This document shows positions 17,170-26,418 of a stretch of DNA of 64,000 nt, in pieces; position 1 is the first letter of the stretch; the number at the start of each line of letters is the position of its first letter. Position numbers and translations under genes: made by a program. The stretch is from the NCBI GenBank assembly GCA_963823095.1, contig CAWGKI010000049.1, forward strand, positions 496,001 through 560,000. Direction: 5' to 3'. The stretch is from CAIVVT01 sp963823095. Lineage in GTDB: Bacteria > Acidobacteriota > Terriglobia > Bryobacterales > Bryobacteraceae. A model generated the notes under the pieces. The model did no database searches, had not been told where the DNA came from, and saw only the letters and a list, made by a program, of their open reading frames with translations.

Positions 17170-18192
17170 TTATGCCGCGCCTCGCACCACGATGATGGCC
17201 AGAACGAGCAGCGCGATGCCGACCCACGCGTGAGCGATGCTCTTGGTCCTCGCGCCCTTCCACTCGCCGCTGATGAGGCCGTTGACGTTGGCGGCCACGA
17301 TCACCACCGACATGAAGACAGGCCAGCCGACGACCTTGCCCAGCGGTCCCATAACGGCCGTGCCGATCCCGTAAATGCTCATCCCCCCAAACCACAGTGC
17401 ACCCATGAGCGCACTGCCGCCCCAGTGCCATGCGGTCGTGCCTTCCGCCGTGAACTTGCACCAGGTCTTGTTCTTGCACAAGAGGTAGATGGAATACGCG
17501 GCGTTGATGAGAAAGCCTCCAGCCAGACCTGGGACCCAGATCGAATTTGCATCCATGCCCAGAGCGGCGCCGTGAGCGGCGGCGGCCTTCTGAATTGGCT
17601 CGCCGAAGCTGAAACCGATGTTCAGCATGGGGGAGAGAATTCCCGAGAAGATGCAGATCAGGAATCCCGCGGCGAACGCGCCCTTCGCCCCGGTGGGACT
17701 GGCTGCCGCAAGATCGCGGTCGCGCAATGCGCCAGCGCGAGCGCAGACTATGATACCGACGACGACCACAGCCAGGCCGCCCAGAAGCACATGTCCGTTG
17801 TGAGTATTCAAATCGGCGGGGTGCAGGACCAGCATCGGGATCAGGGAGCCCAGGCAGCTCGTCATGCCCAGGATGATGGCGAACCCGAGCGCCATGCCGA
17901 TGCGGCTGATGCCGAGCCCGAATAGCGTCGATCCGATGCCCCAACCCGCGCCGTAGATGGCCACTTGCAGCAGTAACGCCAGCGACGTGCCGCTATAGAC
18001 CTCGCCCAGCGACGGAACCGTGGCGAAGGCGAGCAGCAGCGGCAGGCAGATCAGGCCAACTGCTGAGTACACCAACCAGATGTTCTCCCAGGCCCAATGC
18101 TTCTGCATCCCCTTCATGGGCACAGCGAAGCTGCCGTGAATCACGCCGCCTAGAATCGCGAGCAAAGTACCTGCGAGCGCGCCTGAAGCCAT
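17170..18192 (-). CDS. RhaT-like sugar:proton symporter
   Basis: A 340-residue inner-membrane protein with about ten hydrophobic helices. It resembles L-rhamnose-proton symporter RhaT, with features such as GGVIHGSFAVPMKGMQKHWA, WENIWLVYSAVGLICLPLLL, GWGIGSTLFGLGISRIGMAL and SWNxG-type repeats replaced by WHWGGSALMGALWFGG. It belongs to the drug/metabolite transporter superfamily. The start at 18192 is preceded by GAGGGA; the frame open to 18276 adds 28 residues with no function. The substrate is probably a deoxy- or hexose sugar, but the residues seen do not prove rhamnose. A long perfect inverted repeat about 150 bp upstream is a candidate operator. Confidence 0.88.
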   Translation of the reverse strand: MASGALAGTLLAILGGVIHGSFAVPMKGMQKHWAWENIWLVYSAVGLICLPLLLAFATVPSLGEVYSGTSLALLLQVAIYGAGWGIGSTLFGLGISRIGMALGFAIILGMTSCLGSLIPMLVLHPADLNTHNGHVLLGGLAVVVVGIIVCARAGALRDRDLAAASPTGAKGAFAAGFLICIFSGILSPMLNIGFSFGEPIQKAAAAHGAALGMDANSIWVPGLAGGFLINAAYSIYLLCKNKTWCKFTAEGTTAWHWGGSALMGALWFGGMSIYGIGTAVMGPLGKVVGWPVFMSVVIVAANVNGLISGEWKGARTKSIAHAWVGIALLVLAIIVVRGAA

Positions 18193-18821
18193 GCCGATCG
18201 TCTCCCTCGCCGCGGATGCGGCGCGGCACGATTCTATCAATAAACTCGGAGTGATCCCGAACTTAACGGCCGCCATGCCTGCAACAAGTCACTTTAGGCT
18301 GCCGGCGCATGCGCCCGATCTTCACCCGGCCACAGTCGCCTCCCAGTACGTTCGTACTGGAACGTACTGGTTTGTTCGGGTCCCTGGCTGCGTGTTGTAC
18401 TATCAACGGGAGCAACAGACCCGAAAATATCGGCAAGCGGCAGGCGTCCGCCAGAAGATGGGCAACGGTTTCATGAGCGGATGCGGGCAGCAGACCCAGG
18501 CTGAATTCCCGCAAGTCGTGCGATGCGCGGAGCGGAGAAGAGTATAGAATTAATACGCCACTCCAGGCTGCCCGTCCTCCGGACCGTTGCTTGTTCTTAA
18601 GCCTCTGATGCAGCCAGGACAGGTGATTCATCTTCCGCGCTGTATTGCGTTGCAGATGCCGCGGGGACGCCTGTATCTGCGATGCTCCCGCTTTATGCGG
18701 CCGGCAGTGAATGGCCCAGACAACTGGCCGTTGGCGTATCGGATCGGTTAGGCAACATGACAATGACGTTTACCGCGAGTGTCGAAATGCCTCAATGCGG
18801 GAGGCCGGCGGTAAGCTGACC
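18193..18821. other. Divergent intergenic region, no gene seen
   Basis: This 629-bp gap separates the divergent RhaT-like and histidine kinase genes. Apart from the palindrome at 18343-18370 I see no coding frame, RNA gene or repeat that I can support. Confidence 0.5.
18343..18370. promoter_or_regulatory. Palindromic operator candidate upstream of RhaT-like gene
   Basis: CCAGTACGTTC and GAACGTACTGG form an exact 11-bp inverted repeat around GTACTG. The centre itself also pairs as CCAGTAC/GTACTGG, giving three GTAC-containing half sites. Its length and symmetry are those of a dimeric regulator operator, such as LacI or GntR type. It lies in the long region between the divergent RhaT-like and histidine-kinase genes. 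Confidence 0.5.
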
Positions 18822-21233
18822 ATGAGAAGCATCCTCGCCAAGATAGCGCTCCTCGAGTCAGTCTTCATGCTCCTGGCGGGGACGTTGCTCTACGTTCTGC
18901 TGGAGCGCGACTTCGACAAGGAAATGCACGCGGCTTTCATCGGCGAAGGCCAGGCCATCGCGGCGAACATTTCCAAAACCGTCGAACCTGTTCTGGCCAG
19001 GCACAGCGCGGTGGCCGTTCGAGCACAACTTGAGGAACATTTGGAGGCTCCGAATGTGGAGTGGGCGTTCCTTGAGTCGCCCGATGGCGCGGTTCTGGCG
19101 CACACCTTCGGCAAGGAGTTCCCGCGCGATCTTCTCGCGGCCCAGACTCCAGGAAGCACGAACTGGTTCGAACTGCCAGCGCAGGGCAATTCAAAGCCTG
19201 TGACTGTGTTCTCGCGGCCCGTCTCCAGCGGCAGGGCCGGAATGCTGTACGTGGCAATAAATCGCGGACCGTTGCTCGTGTCCGTCTTGCGGATGAGGTT
19301 CATGCTTCTGGCCGGCGTGGCAGCGGGTATACTCTTTTGCATTTTGGTCCTTGTATGGATAACTCGCCGGCTCTTGAGTCCGATCCAGACGCTAACTGGC
19401 GTCGCACTGGAACTCAAGGACGATCAGAGCGGCGAATTCAAGTGGGTGGCGGCGAAATCGGACGACGAGTTGGGTGTTCTGACCAACGCCTTCAACTCGA
19501 TGCGGGCCGTCATCCAGCACCGCACCGAATGGCTGGAAGAACGCGTCCAGGCCCGAACTGCCGAACTCTCCAAGGCAAACGCCGAACTTGCCGTCGAGGT
19601 CGTTGAGCGGCAGCGTGCCGAGCGCGAATCCACGCTGGCCAGGGAAGCCGCGGAAGCCGCAAACCGGGCCAAGAGCGCGTTCGTCGCGAACATGAGCCAT
19701 GAGCTTCGCACTCCGATGAATGGAATCATCGGCATGACGGAGTTCATCGAGGCCGGCAAACTAGAGGAACAGCAGCGCGAGTACTTTGCCATCATCAGGA
19801 ATTCCGCGCACTCCTTGCTTTCGGTCATCAACGACATCCTCGACTTCTCAAAGATCGAAGCTGGGAAAGTCGATCTGGACCTGATCGATTTCGACTTGCC
19901 AGCCCTGGTCTACGAGACGCTAAAGCCGCTCACCCTTCAGGCCGAGGAGGGCGGCGTACAGCTTCTCTGCACGATTGACCCCGCGGTGCCCGAACTGGTT
20001 CACGGCGATCCGGTCCGCGTTCAGCAAGTCCTGCGGAACCTGGCGGGAAACGCGGTCAAGTTCACCAGCAAGGGCGAGATCCTGGTCTCCATTTCCGTCG
20101 AGTCCAGCGACACGAATTCCACCGGGTTGCACCTGAGCGTACGCGACACCGGCATTGGCGTGCCCAAGGATCAATTTGCGTCGATCTTCGAGCCTTTCCG
20201 TCAGGCGGATGTCTCCATGACCAGGAAGTTCTCCGGCACCGGTCTGGGCCTCTCCATTTGTTCGCGCCTGGTTCAATTGATGGGCGGGAAGATCTGGTTG
20301 GAAAGCGAGGAGGGAAAGGGCAGCACCTTCCACTTCACCGTACGGCTCGATCGCGCGTCGGGCGGTTCCGCCACTGTCATCGATGGTCTCGAAAAGCACC
20401 TCGCGGGCATACGCGTGCTGGTCGTGGACGACAACGCCACCAGCCGCCAGATCCTGCACGACAGCCTGGTTCGATCGGGGATGCATCCCGTCGTTCGACC
20501 GGATGCCTTCTCGGGCTTCGAGGCGTTGATCCGCGCCGGCGCCGGGCCGAATCCTTTCCACGTGGTTGTCACGGAATGCCAGATGCCGGGGGAAGACGGA
20601 TTTGCGTTGGCCAAGCGCATCCGCAAGACTTCGGCGCTGGGGGGAATCCCGATCCTGATGTTGTATTCCGGGAGCCAGAGCCCCGATCCCGGCCGCTGTC
20701 TGGTGCTGGGCATCGGCGCGACACTCCCTAAGCCCTTCGATCAGATGGACCTGCAAACGGCCATTCTGAAAGTGCTCCATCAGCAGACGTTCAAGAAGAA
20801 GCCAGCTCCGCAGCGGGCCACCGCTCCGCCCGCCGAGGCAGCGGGCTTGCGTATCCTGCTGGCGGAAGACAACAAGGTGAACCAGCTTATCTCCGTCAAG
20901 CTGCTCGGGCGTTTAGGCCATTTCGTGGTAGTCGCGGGCGATGGGCGGCAAGCCGTCGAAGAGTTCAAGAAACAACACTTCGACCTCGTGCTAATGGACC
21001 TTCAAATGCCCGAAATGGATGGCTACGCCGCGACCAAGGCAATTCGCGAGTATGAGGATGGGCTGGGCCGTCACACTCCCGTCATCGCGATGACCGCGCA
21101 CGCAATGGCCAGGCACAGGGAAAGCTGTCTGGACGCGGGGATGGAAGGCTACGTCTCCAAACCGGTGAATGTGAAGGAATTGGAAGAACAGATCAATCTG
21201 CTGAAGCCCAACGGCGCGGCCAGATCCCGTTAG
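18822..21233 (+). CDS. Hybrid sensor histidine kinase with two receiver domains
   Basis: An 803-residue membrane sensor kinase. Membrane helix 1 (about residues 4-25) and helix 2 (about 155-180) flank a periplasmic sensor of about 130 residues; a HAMP region and a coiled coil follow. HisKA has the phospho-acceptor His at about residue 293 in NMSHELRTPMNG. HATPase has the N-box (VLRNLAGNAVKFT), G1 (DTGIGVPKDQF) and G2 (GTGLGLSICSRL). Receiver 1 (about 529-655) has Glu585 (TECQMPG) where the phospho-accepting Asp belongs. Receiver 2 (about 677-795) is intact, with Asp726 in LMDLQMPEMDGY. No output domain is present, so it must signal through a partner not seen nearby. The ATG at 18822 starts directly before helix 1; an ATG at 18795 is possible. 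Confidence 0.93.
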   Translation: MRSILAKIALLESVFMLLAGTLLYVLLERDFDKEMHAAFIGEGQAIAANISKTVEPVLARHSAVAVRAQLEEHLEAPNVEWAFLESPDGAVLAHTFGKEFPRDLLAAQTPGSTNWFELPAQGNSKPVTVFSRPVSSGRAGMLYVAINRGPLLVSVLRMRFMLLAGVAAGILFCILVLVWITRRLLSPIQTLTGVALELKDDQSGEFKWVAAKSDDELGVLTNAFNSMRAVIQHRTEWLEERVQARTAELSKANAELAVEVVERQRAERESTLAREAAEAANRAKSAFVANMSHELRTPMNGIIGMTEFIEAGKLEEQQREYFAIIRNSAHSLLSVINDILDFSKIEAGKVDLDLIDFDLPALVYETLKPLTLQAEEGGVQLLCTIDPAVPELVHGDPVRVQQVLRNLAGNAVKFTSKGEILVSISVESSDTNSTGLHLSVRDTGIGVPKDQFASIFEPFRQADVSMTRKFSGTGLGLSICSRLVQLMGGKIWLESEEGKGSTFHFTVRLDRASGGSATVIDGLEKHLAGIRVLVVDDNATSRQILHDSLVRSGMHPVVRPDAFSGFEALIRAGAGPNPFHVVVTECQMPGEDGFALAKRIRKTSALGGIPILMLYSGSQSPDPGRCLVLGIGATLPKPFDQMDLQTAILKVLHQQTFKKKPAPQRATAPPAEAAGLRILLAEDNKVNQLISVKLLGRLGHFVVVAGDGRQAVEEFKKQHFDLVLMDLQMPEMDGYAATKAIREYEDGLGRHTPVIAMTAHAMARHRESCLDAGMEGYVSKPVNVKELEEQINLLKPNGAARSR

Positions 21234-21248
21234 GCCCGCGGAACTCCC

Positions 21249-21290
21249 CTCCGCCGGGCCGGCGTAGCGGCCATCGCCACCCCGGCGGAG
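21249..21290. terminator. Hairpin between convergent kinase and porin genes
   Basis: CTCCGCCGGG and CCCGGCGGAG form a perfect 10-bp stem around a 22-nt loop. It sits between the stop codons of the histidine kinase and the opposing porin, consistent with a shared terminator. There is no U-tract. Confidence 0.45.
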
Positions 21291-21308
21291 AAGCGCATCA
21301 CACCCCCT

Positions 21309-22457
21309 TTACTTCAACGGACCGAGCAAGTAGACCACACCGAGCGTTGCCGTGTTCATGCCCTTGACCGAGGCCAATTGCGCACCTCGATTGAAGAACG
21401 GCTGGTCCGAGGCATCGCGACGAAACTCCAGGCGGGCGACCAGGTGATCATTGTATTTGTACTCACCCGTCAGCGTACCTTCCTTCAGCGTCTGCACCGT
21501 TCCGGTCGAAAAGCCGTTTGCGTCGTCGAACCACTCAGCGCGCGCCGCGACGGCGAACTTCTTGCTCAACTGGTAGCGTCCTGCACCGGCGATGCCATAC
21601 CAGCTCGAGTAGCCGGGGCCGATATTGTTGTCCCGCCCATAGTCGTAGTTGATGTAGAAGCTCGCCTTTGAAGTGGGCAGCAGCGTCAGCGTCGTATCGA
21701 ACAGGTTCCGCTTGCCCGCGGTGGTTCCCAGGTGATTCGGACCCACATAGTAATTGGTGGTCAACGCATACTTGGGCTTCGTGTAGGCGGCGGTGATCCC
21801 GAGATTCTTCATCGTGTTGTTGCCCCACAGATTGTTCCATGCGTTGACGACCTGGACGCCCACAGTGAGGGTCTTCGTCACCGGAACGCTCGACCTGAAG
21901 CCGAAGTGATAGTACGGGATGGCCCAGGCAAACAAGAGCGAGCGGGTGTAGTTCCAGTTCGAAGTGCTCTCGATGACTTCCGCTCCCGCCGACGTTACGA
22001 ACTCCCCAAAATCGAATTCCGCGCCGTGCATGTGCTCGGGCTTCAGGATGACGTACATCTGCTTGATGTAACGGAAACCCTTCGGCTGGTCATCGGTGGC
22101 GTGGATCAGGCGGAATGTCTCGCCGAGTCCAGCATCCACGTGGATTCCCAGGACCTTGTCGGATTTGTCGACCGTGAACATCGCCATGCTGAGTTCCGGC
22201 TGCCCCCAGTTGATATCGAAGTTCTGAAGCTGATTCGAATTCGAGACCGGGTGATTGGAATTCAGCGTGATGTAGCCGTCCGCCATTCCTGAGAAGACCC
22301 ATCCGTCGTATTTGGGCGGATCGGCCGGAGGTGTCGCCGGCGCCGCCGCCGCGGGGGCCTGGGCTGGGGCGTCCGGCGAAGCGCTGCCGGGAGCCGGAGT
22401 TTGTGCGCTGGCGCACATGGCGATCAGGGCGCCGCAGAGGACAAATGTAGCCTTCAT
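21309..22457 (-). CDS. Outer-membrane beta-barrel porin
   Basis: A 382-residue exported protein. The start at 22457 gives the signal MKATFVLCGALIAMCASAQ with AAGGAC upstream; the frame open to 22532 is unsupported. A Pro/Ala linker precedes a barrel of repeated amphipathic strands (WVFSGMADGYITLNSN, RYIKQMYVILKPEH, TLGVVYLLGPLK at the end). It matches the acidobacterial and Bacteroidetes-type outer-membrane beta-barrel (BBP2-like) porins found next to sugar or peptide uptake genes. The transported solute is unknown. It is divergent from a TonB-dependent receptor, so both may serve nutrient uptake. Confidence 0.82.
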   Translation of the reverse strand: MKATFVLCGALIAMCASAQTPAPGSASPDAPAQAPAAAAPATPPADPPKYDGWVFSGMADGYITLNSNHPVSNSNQLQNFDINWGQPELSMAMFTVDKSDKVLGIHVDAGLGETFRLIHATDDQPKGFRYIKQMYVILKPEHMHGAEFDFGEFVTSAGAEVIESTSNWNYTRSLLFAWAIPYYHFGFRSSVPVTKTLTVGVQVVNAWNNLWGNNTMKNLGITAAYTKPKYALTTNYYVGPNHLGTTAGKRNLFDTTLTLLPTSKASFYINYDYGRDNNIGPGYSSWYGIAGAGRYQLSKKFAVAARAEWFDDANGFSTGTVQTLKEGTLTGEYKYNDHLVARLEFRRDASDQPFFNRGAQLASVKGMNTATLGVVYLLGPLK

Positions 22458-23022
22458 AACCGAGTCCTTAAAGTTGTTGAATTGAGAGTTGCCACGCCTC
22501 AATCCTCGGCAGGGAGGAAGGCACGCGACCAAACCGGTTGGAGGCGAGGGGCGGCATATGGCTTCGCCGACGGGGAGGTCAACCGATTGTTAATGGGAGT
22601 ATGAAGGATTTCCTTCTGGAAGAACAATCGAGACATTTTATGACGATCATCACAATTGTTGATTCAAGGCCAGGCTTCTTCTGGCGCATCAATCGTATTC
22701 CGGATTGTGCGCTCCTCTGTTTGGCGCTTCGGCGCCGTACCAATCATGGCCGTGAACCTAATTCCGCCCGACGTGGGGACGCCAGGCGGTCAGCAGAATG
22801 AATCCTGTAAAGACAACAACTTGCGCCGGTTAGATGCTGGTTATTGACCGCTAGTCCACCGTCATCCATGCACTGGTCGGACCATCGCATGGTAAGTTGA
22901 GGCCGCTGGACATTTCACTTGAGGCATCGAGATTGCCGACCAGGACACCGGCGAGCGGCTGCTCGCCGGGTTTGACGCGATCTCAGGCCCTGCTGTCCAT
23001 CTCTGATACTTCGGGAGGTCTC
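22458..23022. other. Divergent intergenic region with leader hairpin
   Basis: No gene is seen in this 565-bp gap between the porin and the TonB receptor. It contains GGCGC-TTCG-GCGCC, a UUCG-capped hairpin near 22724-22737. It also contains a perfect 9-bp stem at 22948-22969 (CCGGCGAGC/GCTCGCCGG, loop GGCT) about 55 bp before the receptor start, which probably lies in the receptor mRNA leader. Confidence 0.45.
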
Positions 23023-26000
23023 ATGAAAGGATTAGGCTTATCTCGCGGGCCTGGAATCGCCTTACTCGCACTCTGGATGACCTGCCTCATACCGCGGACA
23101 ATGCCGGGACAACAGGTCACCGCGGCCATCAATGGATCGATCAGCGACCCGTCAGGCGCACCAGTCGTAGGCGCCACAGTGGTCGCAACCGATCTCGACC
23201 GCCAAACGGCATGGCGTACGCAGAGCAATGCGGAGGGGCTATACATGTTGCCCCGGTTGCCCATCGGATCCTATAGCCTTCGAGCGGAGGCGGCGGGATT
23301 CCAGGCGGCGGTTTACCCGCCCGTTCATCTGGAAATGAACCAGACGGCGCGCGTGAACTTTTCCATGACGCTGGGGCAGCTCAAGGAGACCGTCGAGGTC
23401 ACCGGTCAGGCTCCGCTGCTGCAGTCTGAGGCAACTCAAGTCAGCACGGTGATCAATTCAGCCGCGAGCGTCGCGCTCCCGCTGGCAACGCGCAACTACG
23501 TTCAGCTCACGCTGCTGGCACCGGGAAGCGTCTCCGTGGATCCCTCCAGCATGAGCTCGGCGAAGACGCCCTCGGGAGGCAATACCGGCAGTGCCCAGGG
23601 CCGGCCCTTCATCAACGGCAACCGCGACCAGGCCGACAACTTCATCCTGGACGGCATGGACAACAACGAATGGGGCGCCAACTACGTCGGGTACACGCCC
23701 AGCGTTGACGCCATCGAGGAATTCAACATCATCACCAGCAACGCGTCCGCTGAGTTCGGCAATTTTCAGGGTGGCGTGATCAGCACATCGATCAAGTCCG
23801 GGACCAACCAGTTCCATGGAGACCTGTTCGAGTTCTTCCGCAACGACGTGCTGAACGCGAACAGTTGGTCCAATAACTGGCAAAACGTCACCAGGCCCCC
23901 CGTGCGCTGGAACATGTTTGGCGGAACGCTTGGCGGACCGATCGTCAAGAACAAGCTCTTCTTCTTCACCGATTATCAGGGACAGCGGTTCGATCATCCT
24001 TCCAACAGCGGATACCTCACGGTTTTCTCGAAGGCGGAGCAGGCTGGCGACTTCTCGCAGTTGAGCACAGCTCTCTACCAGCGTAAGGACTGGAATATAT
24101 ACGGAGCAAAAATACCGTATCCGAGCAATTTGATCCCAGCTAGCCAGATCAGCCCCGTGGCACTGAAGCTGTTCGCCAGCCCAATGTATACCCAGCCAAT
24201 CAATTCGAATTCGAAGTACAACTACATTAATACGAGCAATTCACACATCAACGGCGATCAAGGCGACGCCAAGATCGACTACAACATGTCCGACAACGAT
24301 CGCTTCTTCGCCCGCTACTCGCAGGAGTTTCTCACCGCGCCATCGATCAACTCCGACCCGCTCGTGATCGGCAGGTCCGATGAGAACACGATGCAGAACG
24401 GCGTGGCGGGCTGGACGCACACTTTCGGCCCTTCCGTCGTCAATGAGGCCCGTTTTGGAGTGAACCACATCCTGATCAACGTTGCCGATTCCCCGGGCCA
24501 ACTGGGCAACTTCGCATCGGAGGTTCTGGGTATCCCGGGTGGCAACGATAGCGGCCCTGGCCTGTTGCGCATGGTTATGAGCGATCAGACCGTGAACAGC
24601 TTCGGCAGCTACAACTACGCGACCCGAGAGGGCTCCACGGCGTTCCAGGGCGAGGATGCGCTAATTATCAGTAAAGGCAAGCACATCATTCACACAGGAG
24701 TCCAAGCCTGGCACACGCGTCAGAACTTGTATTATGCCGGCAACAACGGCGCCTGGGGATACATGCAGTTCACCGGGCGCTACACTGGCGCTTCCGCGTC
24801 CGACTTCCTGGTCGGGCACAATTTCGCCCTTGGCCGGGGATTCGGCGGAGCGGTAGGTACCACCGGGCAGCGCTCCAATATCCTGGGTGCGTACATTCAG
24901 GACGATTACAAGCTCACCAGCGAACTCACTCTCAATCTCGGGCTGCGCTACGAGAACCACCTGCCCTTGACCGAAGTGCACAACCGTCTTGTGAACTACG
25001 ATCTGTTCACTGGACAGCCTCAATTTGCAGGCAAGACCAACGAATACGGCAATAACAGCCTGTACTATCCGTACAACCTCGGCCTGGATTTCCAGCCCCG
25101 CCTGGGACTGGCCTGGTCGCCCAAGGCGCTAGGCGGCAAGACCGTCATTCGAGCGGGTTACACGCTGTCCTCCTTCTTCGAAGGGACTGGAATCAATCTC
25201 CGCATGTCTATGAATCCGCCGCTGGTGCCCGCCGAATACAGCTACAACGGCTGGAACGGTGGCTTCCAGAGCACGATGACCCCCAGCGACGGCATGATGC
25301 AGCCCACAAACCCCTATTCCGGCGCGATCATTCGCGCCTGGGATCCCACTGTCCGGCCGGCCGCGGTCCAGCAGTGGAACTTCACCATTCAGCACCAGTT
25401 CTCCAACTCGTTGACTCTCCAGGCTGGATATGTGGGCCAGCACGGAACGCACCTGATCGTTCCGATGCCTTACAGCGACAAGAAACTGAACGCCGATGGG
25501 ACCATCTCGCCGAGTCCCTTCTTCGCGGGAAACCCGGACCTGGTGAGCCAGATCACCGGTATTCAGGGCACTGCGTCGGTCGGCAATCAGAAATACAACG
25601 CGCTTCAGACCGTCCTCCAGAAGCGCATGTCGAACGGGTTGCAGGCACAGATTGCCTACACCTATTCAAAGTGCATGACCGACTCGATCGGCTTCTTCAA
25701 TGGCGGCGGCCAAGCCGGCGCTCAGAACAACAACTTCCAGGACCTGTACAATCCGAAGGCCGATTGGGGTCCCTGCTTGTGGGATTCCAAGCACGTGTTG
25801 ACGACCTATGCGATTTACGAGCTGCCATTTGGCAAGGGCAAGAAGTTCGGATCGAATCTCAACAAGGTTGCGCAGGCTGTCGCCGGCAACTGGCAGATGG
25901 GAGCCATTCTCTCGCTGCGCGGCGGATTCCCGCTCACTCCCGGCACCGCATGGAGTTATGACCCTGGTACGGGAGCTGGCAACTGGGCCGACATCCGCCC

Positions 26001-26337
26001 CAATTGTGTTGCGCCCGTGTCATACCCCAAGACCAATTATGCCTCCGGCGGCCTGCAATGGTTTGACACCAGTTCCTTCGTAGTGCCGAGCAGCGGCTAT
26101 GGAACCTGCGGCGTTGGAATCATCCGCAGCCCGGGGCTGAAAAACCTCGATTTCAGCCTGCAAAAGCAGTTCGCATTCACCGAAACGAAGAAGCTTGAGT
26201 TCCGTGTGGAGACTCTGAATCTGACCAATACGCCGATCTTCAACCAGCCTACGCTCGACATAGGCGATTTCTTCGGTGCGGTTCGGAGTGCACAGGGCGA
26301 GCGCAACGTTCAGGTTGCCCTCAAACTGTACTTCTAG
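23023..26337 (+). CDS. TonB-dependent receptor with carboxypeptidase-regulatory-like domain
   Basis: A 1104-residue outer-membrane receptor. The ATG at 23023 follows a strong GGGAGG site and begins a signal peptide; the frame open from 22897 is upstream leader. After the signal comes a carboxypeptidase regulatory-like beta-sandwich (INGSISDPSGAPVVGATVVA, about residues 33-115). A plug region with INGNRDQADNFILDGMDNNE and SAEFGNFQGGVISTSIKSGT follows, then a large barrel ending in RNVQVALKLYF. This is the Oar-like/acidobacterial TonB-dependent transporter class, thought to bind oligosaccharides or peptides. No SusD-like partner is adjacent. A GC-rich hairpin follows the stop codon. Confidence 0.92.
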   Translation: MKGLGLSRGPGIALLALWMTCLIPRTMPGQQVTAAINGSISDPSGAPVVGATVVATDLDRQTAWRTQSNAEGLYMLPRLPIGSYSLRAEAAGFQAAVYPPVHLEMNQTARVNFSMTLGQLKETVEVTGQAPLLQSEATQVSTVINSAASVALPLATRNYVQLTLLAPGSVSVDPSSMSSAKTPSGGNTGSAQGRPFINGNRDQADNFILDGMDNNEWGANYVGYTPSVDAIEEFNIITSNASAEFGNFQGGVISTSIKSGTNQFHGDLFEFFRNDVLNANSWSNNWQNVTRPPVRWNMFGGTLGGPIVKNKLFFFTDYQGQRFDHPSNSGYLTVFSKAEQAGDFSQLSTALYQRKDWNIYGAKIPYPSNLIPASQISPVALKLFASPMYTQPINSNSKYNYINTSNSHINGDQGDAKIDYNMSDNDRFFARYSQEFLTAPSINSDPLVIGRSDENTMQNGVAGWTHTFGPSVVNEARFGVNHILINVADSPGQLGNFASEVLGIPGGNDSGPGLLRMVMSDQTVNSFGSYNYATREGSTAFQGEDALIISKGKHIIHTGVQAWHTRQNLYYAGNNGAWGYMQFTGRYTGASASDFLVGHNFALGRGFGGAVGTTGQRSNILGAYIQDDYKLTSELTLNLGLRYENHLPLTEVHNRLVNYDLFTGQPQFAGKTNEYGNNSLYYPYNLGLDFQPRLGLAWSPKALGGKTVIRAGYTLSSFFEGTGINLRMSMNPPLVPAEYSYNGWNGGFQSTMTPSDGMMQPTNPYSGAIIRAWDPTVRPAAVQQWNFTIQHQFSNSLTLQAGYVGQHGTHLIVPMPYSDKKLNADGTISPSPFFAGNPDLVSQITGIQGTASVGNQKYNALQTVLQKRMSNGLQAQIAYTYSKCMTDSIGFFNGGGQAGAQNNNFQDLYNPKADWGPCLWDSKHVLTTYAIYELPFGKGKKFGSNLNKVAQAVAGNWQMGAILSLRGGFPLTPGTAWSYDPGTGAGNWADIRPNCVAPVSYPKTNYASGGLQWFDTSSFVVPSSGYGTCGVGIIRSPGLKNLDFSLQKQFAFTETKKLEFRVETLNLTNTPIFNQPTLDIGDFFGAVRSAQGERNVQVALKLYF

Positions 26338-26353
26338 TCCTACTAAGCCTGCG

Positions 26354-26382
26354 GCCGGGCCACCTCTTGCGGGTGGCCCGGC
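26354..26382 (+). terminator. Hairpin terminator after the TonB receptor
   Basis: GCCGGGCCACC and GGTGGCCCGGC form an 11-bp perfect stem with a 7-nt loop, 17 bp past the stop codon. No run of T follows, but the stem is strong and it separates the receptor from the next gene on the same strand. Confidence 0.55.
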
Positions 26383-26418
26383 GCATTCCCCTCGCTCGTG
26401 AAAGCCTGGAGAGTCGCT

